Notes: generated by a model from the sequence alone, not told the origin. A stretch of DNA of 64,000 bases from Macrocybe gigantea (GCA_011319805.1 SJRY01000268.1:124001-188000); one strand, 5' to 3'. Shown: positions 35,522 to 47,282, counted from the stretch's first letter. Made by a program: numbers and translations.

Positions 35522-38500
35522 ATGTTTGGAATGGCTCAAGCTGTTCCACCCTCCATATCTGTTTCAGAGCCGCTGTCTGGTTTGAATGGCACTGCCAAGC
35601 TGCAGCATACCCCAAGACGGGTCTTTATAGGGCCCATGCCGGAGGCGGTCATCTCGCAGACCGAGGCTCACATGCTGAAGCACAAGACTGGCCTGTTTCA
35701 CAAGGGCGAAGCTTCAGCGGAGAGCGTGTCCCAAGTGTTTAAGAAGCACGCATTCCACATTTTCTTCGACAAGGGGGTAATCCTGAGGATTGGGATCAAG
35801 ACGAAGAGGAAAGCGTCACCGCCGAGATGCTGAGGCGCTGGAAGGCGAACGAGTGGGGTCGCATTTGGAGTCGGAGGAGAAATAGGATGAGCCTGGACAA
35901 ATTCGAAGTAACTGGGTCGGAGGCAGTTTCGAGATTGGGCGCTTTCTCGGGGTCGATATGATGCATGAGCCTGATCTGAACGGGGACACGGCTAGCCTCT
36001 CGGCCCACCATCGGATGTCAGCCAAATCACGTACCACGCCTCATTACGCCCGGGATGGTCGTTCTGCTGTCCAAACCGCATACGAGACAGCCCCATCCGA
36101 GCCGGTGGCGTCGACGTCGAAAATAGACTTGACTTCCGGGCCACCACCGATCGTTAGTGTGGATTATGCTCAGAATAGGGATTCGGAGGTGTCCAGTACT
36201 GGTTCCGTTTGTGCAGGCGCTGCCGCCCGTGACGTTCAACCTGATGAGAGGACGCCTGGATCTTCCCATCCTGCTCCATCGTGGAGGAGCGAACCGGCAT
36301 TTCCCCCCAACGACAAGGGCAAAAGGAAGGTCGTCTGGTACGCAGATGGACCCGTTTCGGACAGGGGACCAGCGCCGCCTTCGGAGGTTCTGGAGAGGAC
36401 GGGCACCGCTGTTGAAGCCACCAGTGCTGGTGCTTCTTTGACACTATCTGAAACACCACCATCTTCGATGGATGCTGGTGAAAATGGTGTCGTCATGAGA
36501 GGTAAAGTTATTCTGTTCTTTTCACTATCATTGGACTCAGGCGTGCACCGAGCAGATAGAATGCTTCTACGCTTCGGCTATACCAAGTATGAAGAATCAG
36601 GTATTCATTTCGACGAGGTCCAGAATCGCATGGCCTCCGATATACGATACGGAGATTGGGCTGAATACATGGTTGTATGGCGTCACAATCGAATCGAAAT
36701 ATACGAAGATCATGTGAGCGCCCGACGTTTCATCTTTTAATCGGTTTCTTCATTTCCGTGTAGACTATCCCCGGCAAAGAGTGGCTTCTCGGTCACAAAT
36801 ACCTCGCATATATTATACCCCTGAAGTCAAGCAAGACACACGTTTCGTTATATTCTTTCGTTGATCTTACCTTCTGCATAAGCTGTGCACCGACTTCTGT
36901 GCGTGCAGAATTCTCTCAGTCTCGGTGGGTGTTTCATAGGGCATATGAAGGCACGAACATCTTCATTCTTAAAGTCAAGAGCCGCTCACGAGCATATGAT
37001 TGGATGTGGCGGTTGTGGTGCGGCATGAATTTTTATTCTCATGTGGATTCGGAATCTTAACTGGACTGGTTCCCGCCAGGCGGTTTCTGCGAGCTGATTT
37101 CCCTGAAACGATCGAAGTTCACAACCCTCGATTGGATACCAAAGTTCAAGTGGATGTACCGGTCGGAGATGACAAGATCTTTGACGTATTTGACCGTAGA
37201 AATGTGATATCGCTATGCAAAACTTCGCTTCGTTCGGTCGAGGATTGGAAGTTTCTCATGGAGCGAGAACTTTTGGAAGGGAAGAAGTTAGAATTGGCAT
37301 GGCGTTCGGACACGAACTTGGATTGGATCTGGCTGGATGAGGACGTCAACGGATTGCGCCGTCCGTGGACTGTTCTTTGTGGATTAGCTTACAAGCACGT
37401 AAGTCGGACTTTGGGTCAATCGGTATGGATGCTGATGCTTGACAGCCCACGAGACCTGCTATATTGGAAACAAGGTTGGCAGAACATAGTCCGAATCACA
37501 TTCACCTCAAAGATGGCAAACGACTTTTGGAGCCCCCAGGTATTGAAGGTTATCTCGAGCGGATTCGGCCCAACCTACAAAGCAAGCAGGCATTATACCT
37601 ATCCACCCATGACGGCAATTTATTCGTACTTTATCCCAGTCACGCCCATCCTCCAAGCCCTCCTGGCCTCGCACCCATGATGGGGAGTCTCGATTTCGGG
37701 GAAACGTTGCGGAGTATGGAAGCCAAACGAGGCGGCATGCAGGTTATGCACGCGATGGGCGTCATCGATTTGAGGTCTATCTTGCTTATTCGGCGCGCGA
37801 TCAGCATTGTGCCCCAGGCCACCCACATAGAGGGACGAACCAAACAGGACGAGGAAGATCTCCTATATCAAATATGGAATCAGCCCGAAGAACGATCGCT
37901 TTTTGACGAGCAAGATGTCGGAGGAGATGAAGGAATAGCGCAGAGCGAAGACAAGTTGCAGCTCAGGTTACGTCGATCCCTCGAGTTGCTTTTGAACACC
38001 GGTCGACTGCTCAGGTTTGAGGTAAGAAACAAACATCATATATCCGTCGAAATTAGTGGCATTCATCATTTATGAAACTCAAGGCTTATTCGTGTCGTGT
38101 GGCGATTGAATGGATCGAACGTCTGCGCGCGTCGGTTTTGTATTGGAAGCAGCGCCATCGAAATGATGCCCGGGACGAAATGGAACTGGCGCAAGCTCGA
38201 CGACCGCGTGTGACACCGTTGACCAAAGTGGTTCCAGGACAACCTCCAGCCCCCCCTGCAGATCCATCTGCGCCTCTCCCAGCCCTCGGCTCTATGTTCA
38301 ATTGGTGCATAGTCGAAGGATGCAAGCCAATAACCAAAGGCGGCAAAGTTTACATGAGAAAGGGGTTATACGGACCTTACAAGTACCACACAGGCCTTTT
38401 TCCTTAAGACTAATTTTTGACGCGGCGTTCACAGGCACGTGCAGCTTTTTCTCGTGGCGGGGCATCTCGTACAATTCTATGTGATGCCAAAGACTTCCTT

Positions 38501-38900
38501 GCATGTCACTAAATGGAAGAAGACCAGCTTGCTCGACGCATACGTCTGCTCTGGATATTTGGCGGCCCTGGCTTTGCCGAGCGGCCAGTATGACCCCCAG
38601 AATATAACTCCGCGAAGGTATCAAGACGGGTTGGAAACAGATGACCCAGAGGACGACACGTTGTTCATGGTGTGGTATCGGCGACCAATTGTAGCAAGCG
38701 ACGGGAGTTCACCGGGAACATCAACTGACATTCCTGCGCTTTCGGACAAACATCACATTCTCATATTTCGAACGAGAAGCAAGCTGGAGCGGGATGCGTG
38801 GTGCTGGGCTTTGAATTGTGAGATTGAGAAGCTTGTCAGGCAAAACAAGGAACGGGAGACGAGATTAAGGGAAATTGGAGGCTTGAAGGTATTTTCGTAG
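35522..38900 (+). CDS. SPO71: Spo71-like PH-domain sporulation protein (two one-base deletions)
   Basis: Large protein related to yeast Spo71 and fission yeast Mug56, which act at the prospore membrane; in basidiomycetes the role is unproven. The Spo7_2-like N-terminal region has RRVFIGPMPEAVISQTEAHM and HAFHIFFDKG, then NPEDWDQDEEES, MLRRWKANEWGRIW and GGSFEIGRFLGVDMMHEPD. The central disordered stretch is Ser/Pro-rich. PH-like domains follow: MLLRFGYTKYEESGIHFDEV, WAEYMVVWRHNRIEIYEDH, GKEWLLGHKYLAYIIPL and, near the end, HVQLFLVAGHLVQFYVM and ERDAWCWALNCEIEKL. Runs GGGGG 35773-35777 and AAA 35899-35901 are each one base short; an additional base restores DKGGNPEDW and MSLDKIRSNWVGG. The first exon may lie upstream of 35522. 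Confidence 0.82.
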
Positions 38901-39000
38901 TTCATGGACTTTTGAGAACAAATTTCAGGGATTTTGGGGGAATAATCATCATCTTGGTTGTATAAATTATAAACATTATGGGTTTGGCGAAGACAATGGT

Positions 39001-39608
39001 CTATGATTTCTTCGGTTTCTTCGCCCTAGAATAATTAATCAGTTGAGAGTTATTAGAGCTATGCAAGATGCATACCCGTATTTGCTGCGCGCCGTCGCAC
39101 GATTAACGACGCCTCCAAAGTCTAGTGCCCCTCGGACCACTTTGTAACTGACGAAGAGTGAGTCTCATTGAAGGCATAAGAAATTACAACCGGCGCACCC
39201 TACACCTGGAAGGTCTTGAGCACGGCCTCCTCTGACCATGACTACACTATGTTCCTGAAGATTATGTCCCTCTCCTTGGATGTATGCCATAAGAGTCTTC
39301 CCCGTAGACAATTTGACACGGGCGACTTTTCGCTTTGCAGAATTAGGTTTCTTCGGTTTGGCGATGAATATTTGTGTGCAGACGCCTTTGCGCTGAGGAG
39401 ATGCTTCCAGCAACGGGGACTTTGGCTTCACGATTTTCTGAGGCTTCTTTCGCCGCATTGCTTGATTCATTGTAACCCAGGTTGATGGTGTTTGGTGGAA
39501 GGCACGACATTGCGAAAGAACGGCGAAGGTTTGAGTGGACGGAACGCGATTTGAGGTTAGCCGCCACATAGACGAGGACGCATTGAGCGCCCGAAATGCG
39601 GCAAACAT
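39001..39608 (-). CDS. MRPS12: Mitochondrial ribosomal protein uS12m
   Basis: Small-subunit mitoribosomal protein of the decoding centre. Three exons (39608-39199, 39147-39076, 39025-39001) sum to 507 nt, 168 residues. A presequence ([20 protein letters not shown]) precedes [14 protein letters not shown]. The S12 core shows [80 protein letters not shown] and ends SKYGAKKPKKS. At the first splice junction the usual Pro-Gly-Val-Arg reads Pro-Gly-Val-Gly. An in-frame ATG at 39644 exists, but 39608 gives the better presequence. The gene is head to head with NSE2 (155 bp). Confidence 0.95.
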
Positions 39609-39763
39609 CGAGTGTGGATGTAAGTCTGACGAATGACCAGGCAACTGCGAAAAGCGTCCGTGTTTGGCCCAGGGTGGGTGGGGTCATCTGAAACAAACAA
39701 AGAACGCGTCTGTGGCGTTTCATTCATTCACCTTCACTATCCTTTACTGATTCACCAAGTCAA

Positions 39764-41016
39764 ATGGCCAATCATACGCGTCGTAAAAGGCAAATTGAGT
39801 CGGATGACGAAGAGGATGGACAGGAGCCTTCAGGAGTAGAAGAAGAAGAGAATAACGAGCCTCGAAACCGGGGAGTAATGCTCGAACGCGAAACAACACG
39901 ACGCGGCGGCCGCGGACGACAGATGTCGGGGGCAGAGACGATGATAGCGGAAATAGAAACGTCGAAGACGAGGACAACATCATAGATGTTGAAAATTTTT
40001 CTAACCAGCCTCTGGGAAAGCCCGACCTGATCAAGCTCCGCGGGATCGCAAGTGATTGGAAGCAAATGGAGGAGACGGCGAGGAAAGGGTGGGGCGTCAT
40101 TGGGGATGTTGCAGCAGCCTACGCAGATGCTGCCGAAGACGATGCTGCTGAGAAGGTGGTTGTTCTTATATTAGCTGATCGTGTATGTTAATCCTCAACA
40201 TCTCTAGGGTCTCGCAGAGTTGGACATCATCATGAAGGGCCTTATCGACATCTCAGCTGAGATGCTTTGGCATGAACAGTCGCTGGAAGAACTCCACCAG
40301 ATGATCGCGCGCAATGAGAACATTGTAGGTTTGACACTCATACTAGCACAGTTCAGCTTGTCCAGACATATCCAGGTCGACGCTATGGATCGGTATGAAG
40401 CTGGAGTAGAAAGCAGAAAGAGCGAGTACGTCAAGAAAACTACGAGACAGAAATATGGGAAGAGGGACGAATATATCGCGTTTCGGCAGGCTATTTTCGT
40501 GAGTTAGTGTGTTGACATTGCGCATTTCTTGCGCTTATTATCACACAGGAAGCGCAAGATAAACCATTCCCTCCTATTACCGATCTCATACCCAAAGGTA
40601 CGGACTCTATTCATTCAATCTATTCCATACTCAACGCTTTGCAGAGGATGGTGATGATAGCGACGACGACGATTTGGAAGTTGGTGGCATGAGGCCAAAT
40701 TACACATGCCCTCTAACTCTCGTCACCCTTGTGAACCCGGTCACCTCGTAAGTCCTTGCTGTCATTTCGCGTAACAGAATATTGTATAATGACTGCTTCC
40801 AGTCGCGTTTGTGGTCATTCATTCTCGGAGGATGCTATTCGCCAGACGTTCCGTACCCCTACCGCTGAAGTCAAATGCCCTGCCTCTGGGTGTAACAAAA
40901 GGTTCAAGCTATCGGACTTGAAGCCGAACAAGGAGCTGGCCAAGAAGGTCAAGGCATGGGAGAAAAGGGCTAAACGAGTTGCAGACGATATTGACGCCGA
41001 AGAAATCATCGAGTGA
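39764..41016 (+). CDS. NSE2: SMC5/6 complex SUMO E3 ligase Nse2/Mms21 (one-base deletion)
   Basis: SP-RING SUMO ligase bound to the SMC5/6 complex, acting in DNA repair. The N terminus [19 protein letters not shown] is acidic and Arg/Gly-rich; a helical arm follows ([39 protein letters not shown]). The SP-RING is [48 protein letters not shown], with Cys/His ligands in the expected order, then a basic tail ending DAEEIIE. The GGGGG run at 39928-39932 is one base short: an added G links RGRQMSGG to [19 protein letters not shown]. Six exons, each junction phase-consistent. Confidence 0.9.
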
Positions 41017-41149
41017 AAGGAAACTGTACGTTCTGAACTCATCTGGGACTCGAAAAGCTTCATTCTACATTACAACTGCTCTAAGGAAAATGCCTTGACA
41101 GCTACGCGGCATTGGCAGAGAAATCAACCAACCACCTCGCTAGAGTGCT
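41017..41149. other. Convergent intergenic spacer
   Basis: 133 bp between the stops of NSE2 and RPN13. Nothing recognisable. Confidence 0.5.
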
Positions 41150-42316
41150 TCAGTCCGTTTCCATCCTTTCATCTCTTGATTGCTCGCGTTCCCTGTCTGC
41201 TTGTTCCTGTATGGCTCTAAGAAATGGTATAATGCCTGTTCCGGCTTCTTCAGGTAACCCTAGATTTCTAACCAAGCCCCCTAGAAGACCTGTTCTCAAA
41301 GCTTGGTCGAAATTCGAGACTGCGGCCCTGAATTGCGGAGAGCTAGTGGAAACTGAGCACGAAGCCATTAAGCAAAAAAAATTCGGCAATCTTACTTTAT
41401 AATCTGCTGCAGAACCTCTGTGGTGGGCCGTATCGGCAGGTCGGGGGGTAGATGGGGAAAGAGTGCTGGGATTAACTCAGGGTGATTGACGAAGAGAGGC
41501 CCAAGATTCGCGGGTGTCAGAATGTCAGATAAAGAAATTTCTGGGACAGATTGAGTGCGCATGAATATTTAGAGCAAAGGGGAGTACCTGGGGGTAATGT
41601 ACGAGCGGCATTTGTAGTCAACAAAGAGGTCAATTCAGCAACTTGTTCTTCCGTTAGGTGGCTTTCGTTCGATCTGGCAGTGTTCATGTAAATTCCTAGC
41701 AAAGTGAAAATGCCATCGGAGCGCACGCTGGTTGTCCGGGGGACGTCGATGGGCCAGCAACTTGAGATGCCGAGGGGAACGTCAAGGGATGATCAGGATC
41801 TTCCAGCAGGGCGTTCACATTGTTCACAAATTCCTCATCGCGCGCCGGCGACGCGTCCTGTGAAAGATCAATACAAAGCAACGAGATTGCAGGCGGGACC
41901 GTATTACCTGCATCCAGAACTGTGATGCAAAGGGGTATAAGCAACTGCAGTTTATGCAGCCAAGGCCATGCTCACAAAGTGCTTTTGGTTGGATGAAGAA
42001 AATGCGAGAACGTATACTCGTCCGGATGTCGTTTGAGCTACTTTTGTGAACGATGCATCGGACGGGAAGAGAATCAAATCCTGAGCAAGGGCACATAACA
42101 TTAATCCTCAGTTCGTATACAGTATCACGGAATGAGTCCACTGACTTCTTCGATCTCATTTGTCGACCTGTTCTTCCACATGAAATGCAACAACCCGTCG
42201 TCCCCGCTGGAAAGAACGATTGCGCCCTTCTCTGAGCGAGATTCCACAATATTGCTGCCCTCCCTCCTAGTTGCACGACCGGCTTTGAAGGCGAGGCGAA
42301 TGTCGGCGGCAGACAT
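41150..42316 (-). CDS. RPN13: Proteasome ubiquitin receptor Rpn13/ADRM1 (one-base deletion)
   Basis: 19S proteasome subunit that binds ubiquitin through a Pru domain and the deubiquitinase UCH37 through a DEUBAD domain. The Pru domain starts at the N terminus: DIRLAFKAGRATRREGSNIV, EKGAIVLSSGDDGLLHFMWK, then across introns DLILFPSDASFTKV, GRVYVLAFSSSNQKHF, FWMQ and DASPARDEEFVNNVNALLED. The DEUBAD part is ISLSDILTPANLGPLFVNHP, LPPDLPIRPTTEVLQQII and RAAVSNFDQALRTGLLGGLV, ending REREQSRDERMETD. The GGGGG run at 41738-41742 (+) is one base short; restoring it joins AGPSTSP to SDGIFTLLGIY. Head to head with the SCOC-like gene (116 bp). Confidence 0.92.
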
Positions 42317-42432
42317 GACAGATTTCGATAATGAGAGGTGCTAACGGTCTTCCCGAACGCGACGCGTCACTGTTTGTTTCTGAAGCCCAAAGGCAAACAA
42401 GATGCTGATGACCACCTCCACCTCTGGCCGTT

Positions 42433-42798
42433 ATGTCGTTCTCTAACTTTACGGACGAATCTCCTGCTTGGGGAGTTGCTTCGCCGCAAACCGGTGATCT
42501 TATCAAAGATGCGATAAACAAAGAGACAATTCTGAAGTAAGGCGCCTTCCGACCTTGACAAGCGCCTTGATATGCATTCCACATACTTTCCAGGGAGATC
42601 GCTGCCTCACAGGAAGACCTGCGCAGTTCGCTTTTCATTTAATCGTATTCTTAGCATGCCCTCATCGTCATTTTTGCTGCAGTGCTAGTTGCCAGAGTTC
42701 AGTCGGTTCAGAAAGAAGTGGATAAACTGGCATCGGGAAACGAGACACTGCAAATGTATATCGATAATCTGACTGTGCAAATGGCCAAACGACGATGA
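42433..42798 (+). CDS. Short coiled-coil protein of the SCOC/Slo1 family (about 83 aa)
   Basis: Small protein of the SCOC family (DUF2205), which binds Arl1/Arl8-type small GTPases on Golgi or vesicle membranes. Three exons: ATG at 42433 (MSFSNFTDESPAWGVASPQT), an exon after the intron ending ccag (KEIAASQEDLR), and a last exon encoding LVARVQSVQKEVDKLASGNE, TLQMYIDNLTVQMAKRR, the typical leucine-heptad coiled coil. It lies 156 bp from the convergent ARL8 gene. Yeast Slo1 interacts with Arl3 and SCOC with Arl1, so a functional link to the neighbouring ARL8 is an attractive but unproven inference. Confidence 0.85.
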
Positions 42799-42954
42799 TC
42801 ACGGTCGATTCCTTGAATATCCTGCGACCTCTGCTTCAGACCGTGCTCGTATCAAGATGTTTTTACATTAACTGGTATACAAGTCAACAAAATATCGTTG
42901 CGCGCATAATTGATCGTTTATATATTCCGAGAACCGTTCGTTATCGTATTGGTA

Positions 42955-44103
42955 TCAGTGACTTTGTCCAGCCAGCCACTGCATGACGATATCCCTGAAA
43001 ATCTTTCAATAAATTCGTTGGAAAGAGGAATGATTGCACGCACAGGTTGTGTTGATTTTTCATTGAACACTGTTCTATGTCAGAAGTCGTGCAAAGTCAT
43101 GTTGAGAGAAGCTCACAGAATAACACTACGAGCCAGCTTGCATCAGAGACATACCAGCAAGTCAAAGATGGGATGAACGTACCGAAACAGGCCTGTCCGA
43201 AATTTTATCCAGATCTCTATGCACAACCCAGTCAACTTAGTGGTATAGTAGTTGCGATCAGAAAGAGAGGACTTGCAGTGCTTTAATGAGTGTTTGCACA
43301 GGAGCATGTCCTTCTAAGTCGTTCTTGTTTCCCAGCTGGGAAATGACTTGCGGTCAAGTTTCGAGCATGAAGGGTACCAGCGACGTACAACCAGCAGCGG
43401 CACACCAGACGAACTAGGCTGGCCAAGCAGCTGATGAAGCTCAAACCGTGCAGTATTGAACTTCTCCACCTGAACCATGTAAACGTGAGGAAGATGAGCA
43501 GCTGCATGATACCCACATCTATCGAGTCCACCATGAAACTGTGCTGAATTAGTTGTGGAGGAAAGTCACACTGTGAGACTGCTTTCACGCACACTATAGC
43601 ATCCACCCCACTGCAATACCGCTCCCACATTGAACGAAACTTGGGTTGACCTTTGGTTCGACGAAGTGACGTCAACGGGATGGTAATGTAGGAGGAACCA
43701 TGACGCACCAGCAACATCCCACACATTCAGTGTCACATTTCCTTTTCTCACTTTCCTGAAATTATATGCGACGGTGGGTACCACGTCCTCGCTCCACTGG
43801 CAACGGACGATGAGGATAGGAAAGACTACAATCTCAGCTGAGAAAAACTGACTTGACCAGATGTCATCACATTTACGAACGACGTTTTTCCGGATGCCTG
43901 TGATGCTGGTGTTCAATATACACACCATTACATGTTGATTTACGCTCATGAAAACCGACCTGGAGGCCAACGACCGCGATATCCGCCTTCCTCGAGAAGA
44001 AAAGGCTGAAATTGCGACATCATCAGAACGAATTTAACGCAAAACAGACCACGCTCACTTACCTAGTAAACCATTGAAACAACGAAGCGAAAAATCCCGG
44101 CAT
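42955..44103 (-). CDS. ARL8: Arf-like small GTPase ARL8
   Basis: Small GTPase of the ARL8 family, which in animals drives lysosome positioning via kinesin. Start MPGFFASLFQWFTSLFFSRK has the amphipathic membrane helix. The P-loop is VVGLQASGKTSFVNVM (GxxxxGKT), switch I VVPTVAYNFRKV, switch II [20 protein letters not shown], the guanine-specificity loop LGNKNDLEGHA and the tail DIVMQWLAGQSH. About ten exons, including a 9-nt exon at 43117-43125 (Cys-Tyr-Ser). The junction before LDKISDRPVS is out of phase by one base in my reading, so a missed splice choice or one-base deletion is likely near 43270-43330. Divergent from PET127. Confidence 0.88.
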
Positions 44104-44292
44104 AGCGGACAGATTGCCGTAGAGCCAGTACAGGAGGTGTCCACTTAACTGGCTACAAATTTGGAAACACCAATGATCGGTGGAAACGTGCCACGTGACA
44201 TTGTCACGTGGACTGTCTTGGGTACATTTTCGCGTTCGATCACCAAAACCACTTCCAAGTTGCCCAAACTACTTTTGAAGGTCCGGGGCTCT
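44104..44292. promoter_or_regulatory. 189-bp bidirectional promoter ARL8/PET127
   Basis: Shared spacer between the divergent ARL8 and PET127 start codons. It contains the palindromic double CACGTG element at 44191-44211, listed separately. Confidence 0.6.
44191..44211. promoter_or_regulatory. Perfect 21-bp palindrome with two CACGTG boxes
   Basis: Two half-sites, CCACGTGACA and TGTCACGTGG, are exact reverse complements separated by a single T. Each half holds the bHLH/Cbf1 core CACGTG in the TCACGTG context. Position 82 bp upstream of the PET127 ATG and 88 bp from the ARL8 ATG suggests a regulatory site for one or both genes. Confidence 0.75.
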
Positions 44293-47282
44293 ATGATTCC
44301 TTCCCGCGCCGGTCTTCGCCACTCGTCAAGGTGTACAAGCGCGGTTTTTAGGTCTTTTCACCTATCTTCAACCCTTTGCGAATCGTTCGCTCAGTCGAGG
44401 GAGGAAAGCCATGGTATTTATTCGTCGTCTTCGTGTCTCTCTCATTCTTATACTTCGCCTTCAGCAAGAGGACCTTCAAGGCGCAAACGACCCGCGTACC
44501 CTCGTAAATCTTTGCCCCCACGACAGGGCGAAGGCACAGCTAGCAGCAAGGAAAGTCGTGCTAATGCAGCGTATTCAGCGGCACCTCAATTTGTGAATCG
44601 GACGGAAAATGAAGTATACAAGGATTATGCAGCGTATCCATCCTTTTCGTCGTTGCCAGATACTGTATCAAGACGAGATCAGGATCAGGAAGAGGATGAC
44701 CGGGTGGAAAGTGAGTTCGTTTGCTGTCAATGGTAGTACATCTCATAACGGAACGCAGAATCGCAGGAAGACGATTCTGACCTCCTGAAGTCTAAAGTGA
44801 ATAAGTTTCGTGGGTCTCGCAACTTACTGCTGTATAGTCGGCGTGTGGAAGGACTTCTGGAGAATGATGGACCTGTTTTGCAAGGTTGAGCTTGCTTTTT
44901 TCTATTCATTGATATTGTGCGTTATTAAGATTATGCACACATGACAGACGTTGAGGCTCCGTCCGAACAGCAGCCTATTGCGACTCTCGCCCATGGACTA
45001 GATCGAGTGTTATTTAAGTACGTTAAGCACCTGTTTGTGAGCATTTCGCCTATTCATTTATTTGCACCCATAGCCCTGGAGTACATTGGCTTCAAGATCC
45101 TCGTTCCCGCGTCTATAATTTCACCCCTTGGTTAGAGCACATACCAAAAGTGAACGACTTTGCCTTTGAACGTCTGACCGGCTTCGTGAAGAGTTCCCGC
45201 GATGAAGTTAGTCCATCTTCTGCATCAAAATAGCTTTTCAACTCTACTTGCAATTCATTCAGGACCTCTGGACACTGGCTAAGAATGAAAAGCGCATGTT
45301 CGCTGGTTCTACGTCCTCTCTTTCCGGGATGTTGTGTCACATCTATTTCCTTATTTCTGGGAATCGATTGGTAGACACATCAACCCTGAGTCGTAGTTTC
45401 GCGAATCAGGTGAGACGAATTTATCTCATCAGTTATGTCTTTGGTATTAGACTGAACCGTCGGAACAGCCCAGGAATTTCACTCCAGGGCAAAGGATGCC
45501 TGCATCCGTCGTCATGAACTACAGAGATGGCGTATACACCATCGATTCCGATCAAGATGAAGTTGAAGCAGAGAAAAATATCCTGACCTGGATGGTCTGT
45601 ACTTCTGTGCATATCATGAATGTCGTTCTTCACAGTCATTTATTATAGGGAACCCTTCTCGAGAAATTGTTGACTTTATCACCTCAGGAATTTGCTACGA
45701 AATTTATGCGTTCTGTGCCTGCTTCCGACGAGGCTTTGAAACTTCCTGAGGCCTACCGATATTCTAAGGTCGGATCAACTGTCTGCCTGTCCTACCTCTG
45801 CTTATGCTTGCGGGAATTATAGTCTGAACGCTTTGTCATGCGCTCCCAGCTCGATTGCTATGACAGACGCCTACCTGGGACAGGCGTTTTTGATATCAAG
45901 ACTCGTGCCTGCCTGCCTATTCGCTTGGATAGATTCAATCTTGAGGTACCATAATCTTGATATCTATGACTTTGGACTTCGAACTGACATAATTTAGGAA
46001 AATACGGGCTACCTTATCCGACACCAGCATGGAACACTGGAAAGCTTTGAGAGAGAGTACTATGACCTTATCCGCGCAGCGTTTCTGAAATACAAGTGCG
46101 TTCCCAATTGCGAGGTGAAACTTCAACCTTGGAATTCATTGTCGGTCTTGCGCCCGTATACAGTTTCCAAGCGCGCATTGGAAATATGGATGGCGTGATT
46201 GTCGCCTATCATAACGTCTCGCGCATGTTTGGCTTCCAATATGTTCCTTTAGAGGAAATCGACGAACGGCTTTTTGGACCAAATTCAGGCATAGGCGATC
46301 AGATCTTCGCCAAATGTGTCAACCTTCTCGAAATTGTCCTTACTGAGGTTTCGTATTGCTTCCCGGGAAAGGTTCGTTTGCGTTCATGTGCCAGTCGCCA
46401 TCTAGCTGACATGTTGCTCAGTCTGTCAAAGTCACGTTTGAAACGCAGGAAGACAGTTATACCTTGGATGTATGGGTCGAGCCCGCAGAGTGGGACTCAG
46501 AAGAGCCACGACCTATCAGACAACTGCAGATTCAAACGGATAGTTTTGTCAAGGATGAACATGTTAAAAAACACCTGACTTTTGATATCGCGGATGACAC
46601 GTGTGAGTTTACAATAAGAACCTTTTTCCGGTGTGTTATTCTGACTTTCTCGCTGAAAGGGACTGTCCATTGGTCCGTCAGGCGACTCTCGTCAAAGGCG
46701 CTCGATGTGCGAGATGGATTGGAGCAAGCCATGCAGCGCAAGAAGAAGGCGTACAGTCTCCCTACAGACGTGGACGTGGAACAAATGCGCCTACTTTGGA
46801 ATGAGATGAATTTCGGTGGTCGAGACGCGCGAGAGGCCGATACATTCTCTCCCGACAGATTCAAAAAAGCAGACAAGAGCATCATGAAGTTGCGTGCCGT
46901 GGCGAGATCTGGACGCAGGCATACAGAACGCTTGGAGCAGGAAGAAGCCGGCAAACCGAAGGTCGTGCTCGGAGACTTCGAACCCATTCCGGAAGACGTG
47001 TTGGAAGCCGTGCGCGGAGACAAGTTGAGCTCGCCGGTATCCACCGTGTCCACAGCCGCCCTAGATGACAACGCCATCGAGGCCGCAGCAGAGTCGGAGT
47101 TATGTAGTTCCCCGACTAGTGAAGCCGACGAGGAGCCTCAGACCGAACCATATTTATTGGAGTCGCTAACAACAACGGCCATCGAGGGCAACGAAACGAC
47201 AGCCGCGGATGGTGAAGCCCCAGGAACGAACCAAAGCCTGCCAACTGATGGTAACAGGGCGGAAAAGGATGTGGCACATTGA
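44293..47282 (+). CDS. PET127: Mitochondrial RNA-metabolism protein Pet127
   Basis: Pet127 family (PF08634): a mitochondrial nuclease-fold protein linked to mRNA 5' processing, RNA stability and mitochondrial RNA polymerase. The leader is Arg/Ser-rich (MIPSRAGLRHSSRCTSAVFR). Family blocks in order: SEQQPIATLAHGLDRVLFNP, GVHWLQDPRSRVYNFTPWLE, IPKVNDFAFERLTGFVKSSR, FAGSTSSLSGMLCHIYFLIS, ASVVMNYRDGVYTIDSDQDE, NTGYLIRQHQHGTLESFERE, FQARIGNMDGVIVAYHNVSR, SVKVTFETQEDSYTLDVWVE and WTVHWSVRRLSS. About ten exons with introns of 50-65 nt, all phase-consistent, and no frameshift. The last ~130 residues are acidic and probably disordered. Confidence 0.93.
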
